A stretch of 15,037 bases of DNA from a bacterium (GCA_021846765.1 JAJZWH010000018.1:1-15037), one strand, 5' to 3'; positions 1 through 7,437 are shown, numbered from the stretch's first letter. Notes: generated by a model not told the origin, from the sequence alone. A program made the numbers and translations.

Positions 1-913
1 CAGAAACCTCGGCTCTTGACGGTTCTAGTTCTTCAGTCATAGAAATAAGCATTTGAGTAGCCACAATAGTTGGAGTTGCATAACGTTGACCAAGACCAAT
101 GATTTTTCTCTGGACAACAGGAATACTTTCAGGTGGCGTCTCTACTGCCAAATCTCCTCTTGCGATCATTACAACATCAGATTCACTAATTATTTCTTCT
201 AGATTATCAATAGCTGCTTTAGTTTCAATTTTTGCAATTATCTTAGCTTGATAATTCATACCACTCAATAATTGGCGTAAATTAACTATATCCTCTGCCG
301 ACTGAACAAAACTTAAAGCCACATAATCAATATCCTGAGATGATCCAAAAATTAAATCAGCCCTATCTTTAGCTGTTATGACATCACCTTGAAGGTTAGT
401 ATCAGGAATATTAATGCCTTTGCGCTTAATTAACATGCCATCATTTAAAACCTCAACATAGACAACCCCATCCTTAACAGCACTTACTACAGTGTGCACC
501 CGCCCATCAAACAGCAACACCCTTTCCCCTCTTTTAACTTTTAAGCTCAAATCATACTGAGTAGGTATGTGTCCATTTTCAGCAAAGTTAGCATTGAATT
601 CAAGAGGTAGAGTCTGTCCTTTACGCACATCTATAACTCCATCAAAATCACCTAAACGAATTTTTGGACCCTGCAAGTCTTGTATAATGGCCACTGTTTT
701 GGATAATTCTTTGGCAGCTTTTCTAACCCAAGCAATTTGACGTTGTCGTTCTTGATGAGTTCCATGAGAAAAATTAAATCTGATACCGTTTGCGCCAGCC
801 GAAATTAGTTCCTTAACCAGTTGGTAACTATCACTAGAAGGACCAATAGTCGCGATAATCTTTGATCTTCGCCAATCTTTGAGTGATTTTTTTAAGTCTT
901 TGTTATACATCAT
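1..913 (-). CDS. pyk: Pyruvate kinase, N-terminal two thirds (cut by window start)
   Basis: Catalyses the last glycolytic step, phosphoenolpyruvate plus ADP to pyruvate plus ATP, in the cytosol. About 304 codons are visible and the frame runs off at base 1; complete enzymes have roughly 460-480 residues, so the C-terminal domain is outside. Conserved blocks in order: KIIATIGPSS near residue 18, IRFNFSHG near 45 (substrate and K+ site), a KIE block with the catalytic Lys near 227, MIARGDLAVE near 250 (metal-binding signature), VATQML, and the start of the RAEVS motif at the edge. Two adjacent ATGs (913 and 910) are possible starts; AAAGG lies just upstream of both and fits either. The gene lies 64 nt downstream of the CHAP gene on the same strand, with a probable terminator between, so it is probably transcribed on its own. 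Identification is firm from motifs. Confidence 0.95.
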   Translation of the reverse strand, partial: MMYNKDLKKSLKDWRRSKIIATIGPSSDSYQLVKELISAGANGIRFNFSHGTHQERQRQIAWVRKAAKELSKTVAIIQDLQGPKIRLGDFDGVIDVRKGQTLPLEFNANFAENGHIPTQYDLSLKVKRGERVLLFDGRVHTVVSAVKDGVVYVEVLNDGMLIKRKGINIPDTNLQGDVITAKDRADLIFGSSQDIDYVALSFVQSAEDIVNLRQLLSGMNYQAKIIAKIETKAAIDNLEEIISESDVVMIARGDLAVETPPESIPVVQRKIIGLGQRYATPTIVATQMLISMTEELEPSRAEVS

Positions 914-934
914 ACCCACCTTTTTTCTATATCT

Positions 935-940
935 AGTATA
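935..940 (-). promoter_or_regulatory. Candidate -10 element for pyruvate kinase
   Basis: On the minus strand TATACT lies 21 nt upstream of the first ATG, giving a predicted transcript start near 928 and a leader of about 15 nt that contains the Shine-Dalgarno. The -35 region falls in the T-rich tail of the preceding terminator and is poor. Only the -10 is visible, so this is tentative. Confidence 0.3.
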
Positions 941-949
941 TGAGTCAGA

Positions 950-982
950 TTAAAAAAATAAAAGACTTGAATAAATTTCAAG
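950..982 (-). terminator. Probable intrinsic terminator ending the secretion operon
   Basis: Read on the minus strand, the arms CTTGAA and TTCAAG (982-977 and 971-966) form a 6-bp stem with a 5-nt loop, followed directly by a T-rich run of about 14 nt (964-951). The stem overlaps the TGA stop of the CHAP gene (980-978), so the stop codon lies inside the hairpin. The stem is short and AT-rich, but hairpin plus T-run in the correct orientation between two genes supports the call. Confidence 0.5.
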
Positions 983-1454
983 CTTGGTGAATAAAATTAT
1001 ATTTTAACGCCAAAACAGCACTCATTGTTCTATAATCTACCTCATCCCATCCAACGCGATTCATTTCAGATATAGTCCAACTTCCATTTAACGGATTAAC
1101 TTTCTCGACAAAAGCCACATGACCAAGACCACCAAGAGCATTAGGATCTTGCATAATAGCTCCATAGCTAGGCGTATGGTTCACTATATAACCGTCAAGT
1201 TTGGCCCGAGCCGCCCAAGTAATGGCATTACCCCAAGTGTTGGGAATTGGCTCGCCTATCTGTAGTCGTCTTAAAGCCGCCCAGTAAGTACACTCACCAT
1301 AATCATATTGATCACTAGCTACTTGAGGTTGATTAAAGATACTTACTACGTCAGACGCTAGTGCATCAATATTAGTCACCGAGAATAAGGCAATTATCGG
1401 TAGGGCCATTAAAATAAAAGTTATAAAAAGAGCTATTAGAGTAAAACGTTTCAT
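978..1454 (-). CDS. Membrane-anchored or secreted CHAP-domain peptidoglycan hydrolase of the secretion operon
   Basis: A 158-residue protein with an N-terminal signal or anchor helix (about residues 5-26) followed by a single CHAP (NlpC/P60-like) domain. The likely catalytic Cys is C55 in GECTYWA, and the His is H112 in GHVAFVE; an acidic or Asn third residue is probably in the SEMN block (130-132). The W-rich segment at 74-81 is also typical. CHAP enzymes are amidases or endopeptidases that cut peptide cross-links in murein. As the last gene of the operon, overlapping the VirB4 stop by 4 nt (ATGA), it probably plays the part VirB1-type lytic enzymes play elsewhere: opening the wall for the secretion apparatus, possibly also that of a neighbouring cell. 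The domain call is strong; the exact bond cleaved cannot be told. Confidence 0.85.
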   Translation of the reverse strand: MKRFTLIALFITFILMALPIIALFSVTNIDALASDVVSIFNQPQVASDQYDYGECTYWAALRRLQIGEPIPNTWGNAITWAARAKLDGYIVNHTPSYGAIMQDPNALGGLGHVAFVEKVNPLNGSWTISEMNRVGWDEVDYRTMSAVLALKYNFIHQA

Positions 1455-3166
1455 AAGTCATCTAAAATCATTTCATTAGGATCAGTAGTAATTAGTGGAT
1501 GTTCACTGCTCGAAGCTACAATAGTCAAAGCCACATGATTAAGATCAGCCACAATAAGTGCTTCTCCTCTATCGCAAGTTAATAGATAATTATTTTCGTA
1601 TTCGCTTAATTGGAATTCAGACGTCACATTTTGAATAGTCGTCGTATCTTGTCTCATTAAAATTCTCAGTGAGCTTTGAGATGCTATAGCTCGCCCATAT
1701 TCGTTAGATAGAAAATCGTTTGCTTGTTGAGAAATAATGGCTACTCCTAACCAATACTTTCGAGCTCTGCGGACCAATCCAGAAACAAAGCGAGCACTTT
1801 CTTCGTGCTCTAATAATAACCATCCTTCATCAATAACCAATAGGCGTTTTTGGAGATTTTGTTTAATTTTATTTTGCACAAAATTAGCAATTACCAGCAT
1901 CATAATTTGACGTAAACTTTCGGACAAATCTTTAATATCGAAAACTATTAAGCGATTATTTAAATCAATACTTGTGGGTTTACTGAAAACGCCACTAAGA
2001 GATCCACTAATGTACTTATCCAATCGCTCGGCTAACTTTAGTTCGTCAAGTAATATTAATTGTTTATAAAAATCAGTTAATAACGGTTGTCTATTTAAAC
2101 TATGTGCATAAACTGCCATAATTGATTTATCGACAACAGCTTTTTCTCTTGAAGACAAACCATCAACCATTAAAGCAATAATTTCAGTCAAATCTTGAAC
2201 GTGTTCAGCTATCTCAGACTCCGAATCATTGGTTTTTAAATTTAAATCGAAAGGATTAATATATTCCTTAGTGTTGGCTGATAATTTTATATAAGTACCC
2301 TTAACTGATTCTGTTAGCTTAGAATACTCTCGCTCTGGGTCAATAACGATTACATTAACACCTTGCATTAATTGTCTCAGTATTTCTACTTTAGTAGCAT
2401 AACTTTTGCCACTTCCAGATTGAGCAAAGGTAATACTATTCGCATTATTCAAACTAAACCGATCCAACATAACTAACGAATTATTAGATTTATTAATCCC
2501 ATAAAGTATGCCATTTTCTTGAACTAATTCTGATGAAATAAAAGGAAAACAAAGAGCTGCAGAGCTACTATCCATATTACGCTTGACGTTGAGTCTATCT
2601 TCTGCGCGCGGTAAGATAGATTGCAATCCAGCTAATTGTTGATAGCGAGCAATCTTAGTAAAAAACATCCGTGCCGCTAAAGCAGATTCAATTAATTTAG
2701 TTAGTTTATCAATATCGCTTAAGGAATCAGCTCTTAGAGTAATATATATAGAAATTAAAAATAGTTTTTCTTGACCACGCTGTATTCTGTTTCGAAGATC
2801 TATAGCCGACTCTAATGGATCAGCAATATCCGAACCGACAATTTTACCTGATTTAATCATAGCCTGTTTAGTTGATTCTATTTCAGTTATTTTACGATTA
2901 AGTTTCGGTAAGGCTAATTCGGGTTCTACGTCTTCAATATGGAAACTAATATCAATATCCCGGTTAAAATTGATTAAATTTTCTAACCAACCTGAATGTG
3001 CTACAAACGGAAAACCAGAAATATATAAAGTTCTAAAATAAATCCCATCTATTATTAAATAGTCGATTTGCTCTTGGAGACCGCTGTAGCTAATTAATCC
3101 TAACTGGTCTTGCAAACCAAAACAAAATTTATTATTTTTTTTATGTTTATCTTTAAAATTAATCAT
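1451..3166 (-). CDS. virB4: VirB4/TraC-family type IV secretion ATPase
   Basis: Energises assembly and substrate transfer in type IV secretion. The 571-residue protein carries a P-loop at 248-255 (AQSGSGKS, with Ala in place of the usual first Gly), a VIDPEREY block at 274-281, the Walker B LLVIDEGW at 442-449, and a QQ pair near 480 after a membrane-distal RRARKYW segment. Residues 1-240 hold the end of the VirB4 N-terminal region. Full VirB4 proteins usually have about 800 residues; here the first part is a separate upstream gene (3159-3788) whose end overlaps this start by 8 nt, and the sum of the two matches a full-length protein. The 4-nt overlap with the CHAP gene downstream suggests coupled translation. 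No VirD4 coupling ATPase or VirB11 is in the window. Confidence 0.92.
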   Translation of the reverse strand: MINFKDKHKKNNKFCFGLQDQLGLISYSGLQEQIDYLIIDGIYFRTLYISGFPFVAHSGWLENLINFNRDIDISFHIEDVEPELALPKLNRKITEIESTKQAMIKSGKIVGSDIADPLESAIDLRNRIQRGQEKLFLISIYITLRADSLSDIDKLTKLIESALAARMFFTKIARYQQLAGLQSILPRAEDRLNVKRNMDSSSAALCFPFISSELVQENGILYGINKSNNSLVMLDRFSLNNANSITFAQSGSGKSYATKVEILRQLMQGVNVIVIDPEREYSKLTESVKGTYIKLSANTKEYINPFDLNLKTNDSESEIAEHVQDLTEIIALMVDGLSSREKAVVDKSIMAVYAHSLNRQPLLTDFYKQLILLDELKLAERLDKYISGSLSGVFSKPTSIDLNNRLIVFDIKDLSESLRQIMMLVIANFVQNKIKQNLQKRLLVIDEGWLLLEHEESARFVSGLVRRARKYWLGVAIISQQANDFLSNEYGRAIASQSSLRILMRQDTTTIQNVTSEFQLSEYENNYLLTCDRGEALIVADLNHVALTIVASSSEHPLITTDPNEMILDDL

Positions 3167-3788
3167 CGCCTAAATCCTGTTTGATTAAAGCAGCATGCAT
3201 AATTCTGAGAGCTGAATCTGACAAGGGTTCAATTTTAGCTAATTTTGGATTATAGAAAACATAGAATAAATTTAATAACTCTAAACTTGACAATAAACGA
3301 GCGTGCATGCCTAAACGTTGCAAACCTTTAATCACTATATCTGTTCGTAAAGTTAACTGTTCTTTTACTAAATCATAATCTTGTTTAGTTAAAGGGCACA
3401 ACGGGATTACTACATAGAAACTTCTTGTTAATATTTTGTTAACATTAACTAAACCTTTTATGTATTGGACATATTTTTGAAGTTGCTGTTGATAGATATC
3501 TAATTCTTTTAATGCCTTGGACTCTATTTCCATTAAATAATTATCTAGATCAATTTCTCTAGTTCTAATAATAATTTGGATAGGTCCTCCCAGACTATTT
3601 AAAAAACTTTGGTAAATATCAATTAAAGCATCTTGTTCGGAATCACTTTTTAGTTCAAAATTAATAGCAGAGGTTTCTACGACACAACAAAATTTATTAT
3701 TAGTGAGCATTAATATGCCATCTCTTACCCCGTCTATATCAATCTGCTTTTGGGCAGATCCAACTACATTTTTATTGAATAGATGCAT
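3159..3788 (-). CDS. TraC-like protein, separate N-terminal module of VirB4
   Basis: A soluble 209-residue protein without signal peptide or membrane helix. Its position directly upstream of and overlapping virB4, its alpha/beta pattern, and segments such as IQIIIRTREIDLDNYL and RSFYVVIPLCPL resemble the N-terminal domain that precedes the ATPase of VirB4/TraC proteins. Saccharibacteria and many Gram-positive elements place this domain with a PrgI-family gene upstream, as here. It probably docks the ATPase to the inner-membrane platform. It overlaps the PrgI gene by 17 nt. The alternative, that a single virB4 gene has been split by a recent frameshift, is less likely because each half has its own plausible start and the overlap is like the others in the operon. 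The family name is an inference from context and similarity by eye. Confidence 0.7.
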   Translation of the reverse strand: MHLFNKNVVGSAQKQIDIDGVRDGILMLTNNKFCCVVETSAINFELKSDSEQDALIDIYQSFLNSLGGPIQIIIRTREIDLDNYLMEIESKALKELDIYQQQLQKYVQYIKGLVNVNKILTRSFYVVIPLCPLTKQDYDLVKEQLTLRTDIVIKGLQRLGMHARLLSSLELLNLFYVFYNPKLAKIEPLSDSALRIMHAALIKQDLGDD

Positions 3789-4266
3789 TTAAATTACCCT
3801 TTCCGTCGGTGTAATAGTGAATGCTTTTTTGTTTGATTAGATTGTCTATAACTATACGTTCATCTATAGAGAGTCGATATTTTGGAATTTTTTGTCGATT
3901 AACTGAATTAACCGTTTCGGGGCTTTGATCATTCAAATAATCTGTCTGCTGACAATAGCAATTGTGGTGGTTTTTAACACTATACAAGTAATAGTCTGGG
4001 CGAAAATTAAATTCAGCAACTAACACCACCCATCTAAGAACAATGATGCCATTAATCCTCACTGCCAATAAAAGTGGCGGCAAGCTCAAAATTAGTAATA
4101 AGATGATTTTATATACTCTAATGTGCATAAACGGAGGTAAACCTAAAAATACTAAAGCACTCATAAAGATAGGGGATATCAATAATACAACTTGGGTCAA
4201 GTTTAGATTTGCAGCAATAATATCTTCAACTGAAATAACCTGAGCAGGAACTATGGTAGTTTTCAT
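3772..4266 (-). CDS. PrgI-family type IV secretion membrane protein
   Basis: A 164-residue protein with the layout of the PrgI family (the VirB3-like partner of VirB4 in Gram-positive and CPR systems): an N-terminal VPAQVISVEDII segment, two closely spaced hydrophobic helices at about 24-44 and 51-69, and a polar cytoplasmic tail. In this family the protein sits in the membrane beside VirB4, and in many genomes PrgI and the VirB4 N-terminal module are adjacent. The start overlaps the stop of the VirB6-like gene by 4 nt (ATGA), which points to coupled translation. The tail has an odd His/Cys-rich patch (HHNCYC, near 100-105) without a recognised motif. PrgI is inferred from pattern, length and gene order. 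Confidence 0.75.
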   Translation of the reverse strand: MKTTIVPAQVISVEDIIAANLNLTQVVLLISPIFMSALVFLGLPPFMHIRVYKIILLLILSLPPLLLAVRINGIIVLRWVVLVAEFNFRPDYYLYSVKNHHNCYCQQTDYLNDQSPETVNSVNRQKIPKYRLSIDERIVIDNLIKQKSIHYYTDGKGNLNASIQ

Positions 4267-5573
4267 TGTTGGTTTGCCTTTTTAATTTGACTCTTGGTTT
4301 CAGTCACATTAGACTGGACAAGCTTTCCCCTAGAACCGTTAACAAATCGACTAGACGAAAAAGTATCTTTATCCAGTAATTGGTTAAAATTGCCGGCATA
4401 GCTATAACGAGCGGTAAGGGCTAAATAACTAACACCGTTAACAAAACTCCCTCCCAATCTACGCGCAGTTTTAGGCCCTAATGTCGAATAGTTCAATTGC
4501 ATTAAAACTCCCTGGGTTTTAATTAAGGCAACTAGTGTAGCCAGACCTAATAATAAAGACATGATCGGGTCTGGAGTTCCTTTTGAATTAACGGCAATGT
4601 CTGCAAATAAAGATCCGGCCAGAGCTAGGATAATTACATGAATAAAAAGAACGAAAATAGTTGCCAGATAAGTCTTGAGTGCACTTTCAGCAAAATCTCT
4701 AGTACTTGGGAGTAACCACATTAGCACAATGAACGGAGAAAGGATTGCCCCCAAATATAGAGCTACCAATCGACCAATATAGTAAATAAGTAAAATAACC
4801 GTAAATATTAAAAAGATTACTAATATTAATACTGCAGCTAAACTATAACCGCTAGCACCTGATACTAGATTATATAAACTATGCCAGGGTGTTACGTTGC
4901 CAATGCCCGATCTTAAGGCATTGATCATAGCATTAGAAAGTTCAATTATTCCATCTAATAAATAAATTGAAGTGTTAATTACCACTACAGTAGCTAATAT
5001 TTGAGGAATTAAAGTTTTGATATTAATATCTTTTAAACCTAATTGTTCAGCGCTCATCACCTGAAAGCCAATTAAAGCAATTACCAATACAATTAAGCCA
5101 TCAGCAACAGTAGTAGCTATGACCCATAAATGAAGAACACTGGGATTATTAGCCAGCAGTGGGGTACCTTTAGTAAAATAACTCAGAGCATCAATAAATG
5201 GCCGACCAGCAGATTCAATAATAGAATCGAAAACACCGACAATAGACTTAATTAATATATCTACTAAGCTAGTAGAAGAACTAATTGGTTTAATAGCCTT
5301 TAATTGGGGCAATTGCTGACTAGCATGATTAGCCACTGGACCATAAGCGTGCTTTAAGATTAAACTTATTGCCGATGCGCTAATAACAATAACCAAACCA
5401 AGTAAAGAGCGAATAATTATCCGTTTGGCTCTAGCTAATTTTTGCGGATTACCAGAACTTGTTATATAAATTATTCCGCCCCAAATAATGAAAAATACGC
5501 TTAGTAAAATAGCTATGGATATCATCGCTAAGATAATTGGACTGACAAAATGATTAATACTGCTAGATACCAT
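4263..5573 (-). CDS. VirB6/TrbL-like polytopic channel protein with N-terminal pilin-like segment
   Basis: A 436-residue membrane protein with many hydrophobic helices (roughly 14-35, 52-72, several between 140 and 345) and a polar C-terminal tail. Size, topology and place between the pilin gene and PrgI/VirB4 fit VirB6/TrbL, the inner-membrane channel component of type IV secretion. Oddity: residues 31-66 match residues 61-96 of the upstream pilin-like protein at 23 of 36 positions without gaps, sharing the core YITSSGNPxxLxxAKR. This N-terminal unit therefore looks like a pilin domain fused to, or the ancestor of, the channel. The start is 13 nt after the pilin stop, and only a weak, distant AGGA precedes it, so translation may depend on the upstream gene. 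The VirB6 assignment rests on topology and context, not on a sequence motif. Confidence 0.72.
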   Translation of the reverse strand: MVSSSINHFVSPIILAMISIAILLSVFFIIWGGIIYITSSGNPQKLARAKRIIIRSLLGLVIVISASAISLILKHAYGPVANHASQQLPQLKAIKPISSSTSLVDILIKSIVGVFDSIIESAGRPFIDALSYFTKGTPLLANNPSVLHLWVIATTVADGLIVLVIALIGFQVMSAEQLGLKDINIKTLIPQILATVVVINTSIYLLDGIIELSNAMINALRSGIGNVTPWHSLYNLVSGASGYSLAAVLILVIFLIFTVILLIYYIGRLVALYLGAILSPFIVLMWLLPSTRDFAESALKTYLATIFVLFIHVIILALAGSLFADIAVNSKGTPDPIMSLLLGLATLVALIKTQGVLMQLNYSTLGPKTARRLGGSFVNGVSYLALTARYSYAGNFNQLLDKDTFSSSRFVNGSRGKLVQSNVTETKSQIKKANQQ

Positions 5574-5586
5574 GCTAATTTAAATC

Positions 5587-5928
5587 CTATCCACCAAAAG
5601 CAGAGCTAGCCAAACTAGCTACTATATTACTGAGCACAAACGCGGCAATAGTTATAGCTAATCCAAGAGCAGAAAAAATAATTGTTCGCTTGGCATGTTC
5701 TAAATTATTCGGATTACCACTGCTAGTAATGTACTTAAAACCACCCAGGACAAAAAAGCCGGTTGCTACCAAACCTGCAATACCAGTCAATGCAGTAATA
5801 ATACTTTTTATAAAAGTATTAACTTGGGTAATATTAGCTGTCGCAGCAAAGCTATTAGCAGAAACGAATAAAGGCGCGATAAACCCTAAATATATACTTA
5901 TACAAATAGCTAGTTTAGATTGCTTCAT
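5587..5928 (-). CDS. Type IV secretion pilin-like protein (VirB2/TrbC-like), first gene of operon
   Basis: A 113-residue protein with a signal peptide (about 1-28, ending ANSFA) and two hydrophobic helices (about 45-62 and 82-104) joined by a short loop carrying YITSSGNPNNLEHAKR. Two helices after a cleavable signal is the VirB2/TrbC pilin plan, and the loop motif is typical of the pilin family found with type IV secretion genes in candidate-phyla bacteria. It is probably the major subunit of a surface filament or the first ring of the channel. Its start has a strong GGGAGG 3 nt before the ATG and a candidate promoter just upstream, so it heads the operon; high pilin output relative to the other genes would fit this place. 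Confidence 0.78.
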   Translation of the reverse strand: MKQSKLAICISIYLGFIAPLFVSANSFAATANITQVNTFIKSIITALTGIAGLVATGFFVLGGFKYITSSGNPNNLEHAKRTIIFSALGLAITIAAFVLSNIVASLASSAFGG

Positions 5929-5931
5929 ATG

Positions 5932-5983
5932 CCTCCCGTTGATTTATGGCAAAAGTATATAAACCAAAAAAGTATATCGGCAA
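5932..5983 (-). promoter_or_regulatory. Candidate promoter and ribosome binding site of the secretion operon
   Basis: On the minus strand TTGCCG (5983-5978) is followed after 18 bp by TATACT (5959-5954), giving a predicted start near 5947 and a leader of about 19 nt. The leader ends with GGGAGG (5937-5932), 3 nt from the pilin ATG. A second TATACT-like element sits about 17 bp upstream of the first, so the exact start is uncertain. Confidence 0.4.
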
Positions 5984-6015
5984 ACTAAAATAACCATAAA
6001 CACTATCAATAACTT

Positions 6016-6054
6016 TGTTTGTATAACTTAAATACCTGTTTGTATAAACAAACA
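6016..6054. promoter_or_regulatory. Paired 11-bp direct repeats with palindrome, candidate operator upstream of the secretion operon
   Basis: TGTTTGTATAA occurs at 6016-6026 and again at 6037-6047, exactly 21 bp apart (two helical turns). The second copy extends into a perfect inverted repeat, TGTTTGT-ATAA-ACAAACA (6037-6054). Relative to the predicted transcript start near 5947 the sites lie about 70-110 bp upstream, a position more usual for an activator than for a repressor. The sequence facts are direct; a regulatory role is inferred. Confidence 0.4.
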
Positions 6055-6071
6055 ATAGCTTAGTAACCTCT

Positions 6072-6084
6072 TAGCTTTAAGCTA
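6072..6084. repeat. Perfect 13-bp palindrome 3' of the sulfoquinovose synthase gene
   Basis: TAGCTT-T-AAGCTA is a perfect inverted repeat. A further AGCTTAG stands at 6057-6063. It lies between the SQD1-like gene end (6147) and the repeats above. No T-run follows on the minus strand, so it is not a convincing terminator; it may be a protein site or a transcript-end hairpin. Confidence 0.25.
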
Positions 6085-6146
6085 GATAAGCAAAAGCATA
6101 TTTTTGAGCACTAAATACAATTTTAAATATTAAAAATATATAAAAC

Positions 6147-7313
6147 TTATTTTTTATTCCATAGAGTTTTGGCAGCTATCTTACTTCTATCTATGCGATC
6201 CTTATAACGTTCAGCAATATCCCTAACTTCTTCCAGTAAACCGTCATTAAGGGTGGTAGGATCTAATCCTAGACTTAAAAATTGATTATTTTCTACTATT
6301 AATTCGTTTTCCGCAGCTTCATTTCTAGGATTAGCTAAATAACAAATTTTAGCTTTAGTAAGCTGAGCAACTAAATCTGCCAACTGCTTAACCTTAAAAG
6401 TTTCTGTGACTTGATTAAATATCCGCGGCTTATCTCCTGGTTGGGGTGGATGCTTAATAGCTAGCTCAATACAGCGCACCGTATCTCGAATATGAATAAA
6501 AGCCCTAGTCTGACCGCCACTACCATGGACAGTTAAAGAGTGCCCAATAGCTGCCTCCATTAAAAACCTATTTAAAACAGTCCCATAATCTCCGTCATAA
6601 TCAAAACGATTAATTAATTTTTCATCCAGTATAGTTTCTGGCGTTTGTGTACCCCAAACGATTCCCTGATGAAGGTCGGTAATTCTAATATGGTCATTTT
6701 TAGCATAAAAAGCAAACATTAGCTGATCGAGCGTTTTGGTCATATGATAAACTGATCCTGGATTTGCCGGATGAAGTATTTCTCTTTCTAATTGTCCGTC
6801 AGGAGTATCAAGGGTTACGGTCAGATAACCTTCAGGTATCGGAGCCGATCCAGACCAACCATAGCCATATACACCCATCGTACCTAAATGTACTACATGA
6901 GTATTAACCCCACTATCGACTATAGCGCATAGTAAATTATGAGTAGCATTAACATTGTTATCTACTGTATACCTTTTAGTGACTGGAGTTTTCATTGAAT
7001 AAGGAGCTGACCTTTGCTCGGCAAAATGAACAATAGCATCAGGCTTATGGATTTTTAATAAATCAACTAATTTATCATATTCATCAGCAATATTAATTAA
7101 TTCAAATCCTATCTTTTTACCACTGATACTTTTCCAAGTTTTTAAACGAACACTTAACGGAGCGATAGGAGTAAGAGATTGAACTTCTAATAAAATATCA
7201 ATTTGTCGCCGAGACAAGTTATCTAAAATAGTTACATCATGTCCTTTGGATGACAAATGCAATGTAGTAGGCCAGCCACAAAAACCGTCACCACCCAAAA
7301 TCCATACTTTCAT
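6147..7313 (-). CDS. sqd1: UDP-sulfoquinovose synthase (SQD1 type)
   Basis: Extended short-chain dehydrogenase/epimerase that converts UDP-glucose and sulfite to UDP-sulfoquinovose, the sulfonated sugar of sulfolipids and some surface glycans. The 388 residues match the family length. Visible: NAD-binding GGDGFCGWPTTLHLS at 7-21, FAEQRSAPYSM at 97-107, HLGTMGVYG with catalytic Thr145, SVYHMTK with Tyr189 and Lys193, TDLHQGIVWGTQT at 212-224, and TRAFIHIRDTVRCI at 269-282. These blocks separate SQD1 from ordinary UDP-glucose 4-epimerases. A good AAGGAG stands 5 nt before the ATG. It is transcribed apart from its neighbours. No sulfolipid glycosyltransferase (SqdX/SQD2) lies in the window, so the acceptor is unknown; a related nucleotide-sugar reaction is possible. 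Confidence 0.85.
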   Translation of the reverse strand: MKVWILGGDGFCGWPTTLHLSSKGHDVTILDNLSRRQIDILLEVQSLTPIAPLSVRLKTWKSISGKKIGFELINIADEYDKLVDLLKIHKPDAIVHFAEQRSAPYSMKTPVTKRYTVDNNVNATHNLLCAIVDSGVNTHVVHLGTMGVYGYGWSGSAPIPEGYLTVTLDTPDGQLEREILHPANPGSVYHMTKTLDQLMFAFYAKNDHIRITDLHQGIVWGTQTPETILDEKLINRFDYDGDYGTVLNRFLMEAAIGHSLTVHGSGGQTRAFIHIRDTVRCIELAIKHPPQPGDKPRIFNQVTETFKVKQLADLVAQLTKAKICYLANPRNEAAENELIVENNQFLSLGLDPTTLNDGLLEEVRDIAERYKDRIDRSKIAAKTLWNKK

Positions 7314-7350
7314 AGGTACTCCTTCAAGGATTTAATTAACTTTAATCAAC

Positions 7351-7359
7351 ATTATAACA
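7351..7359 (-). promoter_or_regulatory. Extended -10 promoter of the sulfoquinovose synthase gene
   Basis: On the minus strand TGTTATAAT combines the TGn extension with a perfect TATAAT hexamer, 37 nt upstream of the ATG. Predicted transcript start is near 7344, with a leader of about 31 nt that contains AAGGAG. The -35 region (CTGTAA or TGTAAA) is weak, as is usual for extended -10 promoters. Confidence 0.5.
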
Positions 7360-7411
7360 AGCGTACCTTAATTTACAGAACTGAGCTTTAACTTAAATTA
7401 TTAAACTACTT

Positions 7412-7437
7412 ATGCTTTGCATATCTTATATAAGATA
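7412..7437. repeat. Adjacent palindromes between small membrane gene and SQD1-like gene
   Basis: TATCTTATATAAGATA (7422-7437) is a perfect 16-bp palindrome and is adjoined by ATGC-TTT-GCAT (7412-7422). They lie 42-67 nt past the stop of the small membrane protein gene and about 53 bp upstream of the SQD1 promoter. They could be a transcript-end hairpin for the former or an operator for the latter; no T-run decides it. Confidence 0.3.

Noticed and set aside
4043..4243. Open frame on the plus strand opposite the PrgI-family gene
   Set aside because: It lies wholly antisense to a well-supported gene, has no domain and no ribosome binding site. Similar antisense frames at 5690-5962, 8222-8476, 12697-12885, 13267-13467 and 14642-14875 were rejected for the same reason.
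6121..6135. TTTTAA-ATA-TTAAAA hairpin as terminator of the SQD1-like gene
   Set aside because: The stem is only A-T pairs in a very AT-rich stretch, so such symmetry is expected by chance.
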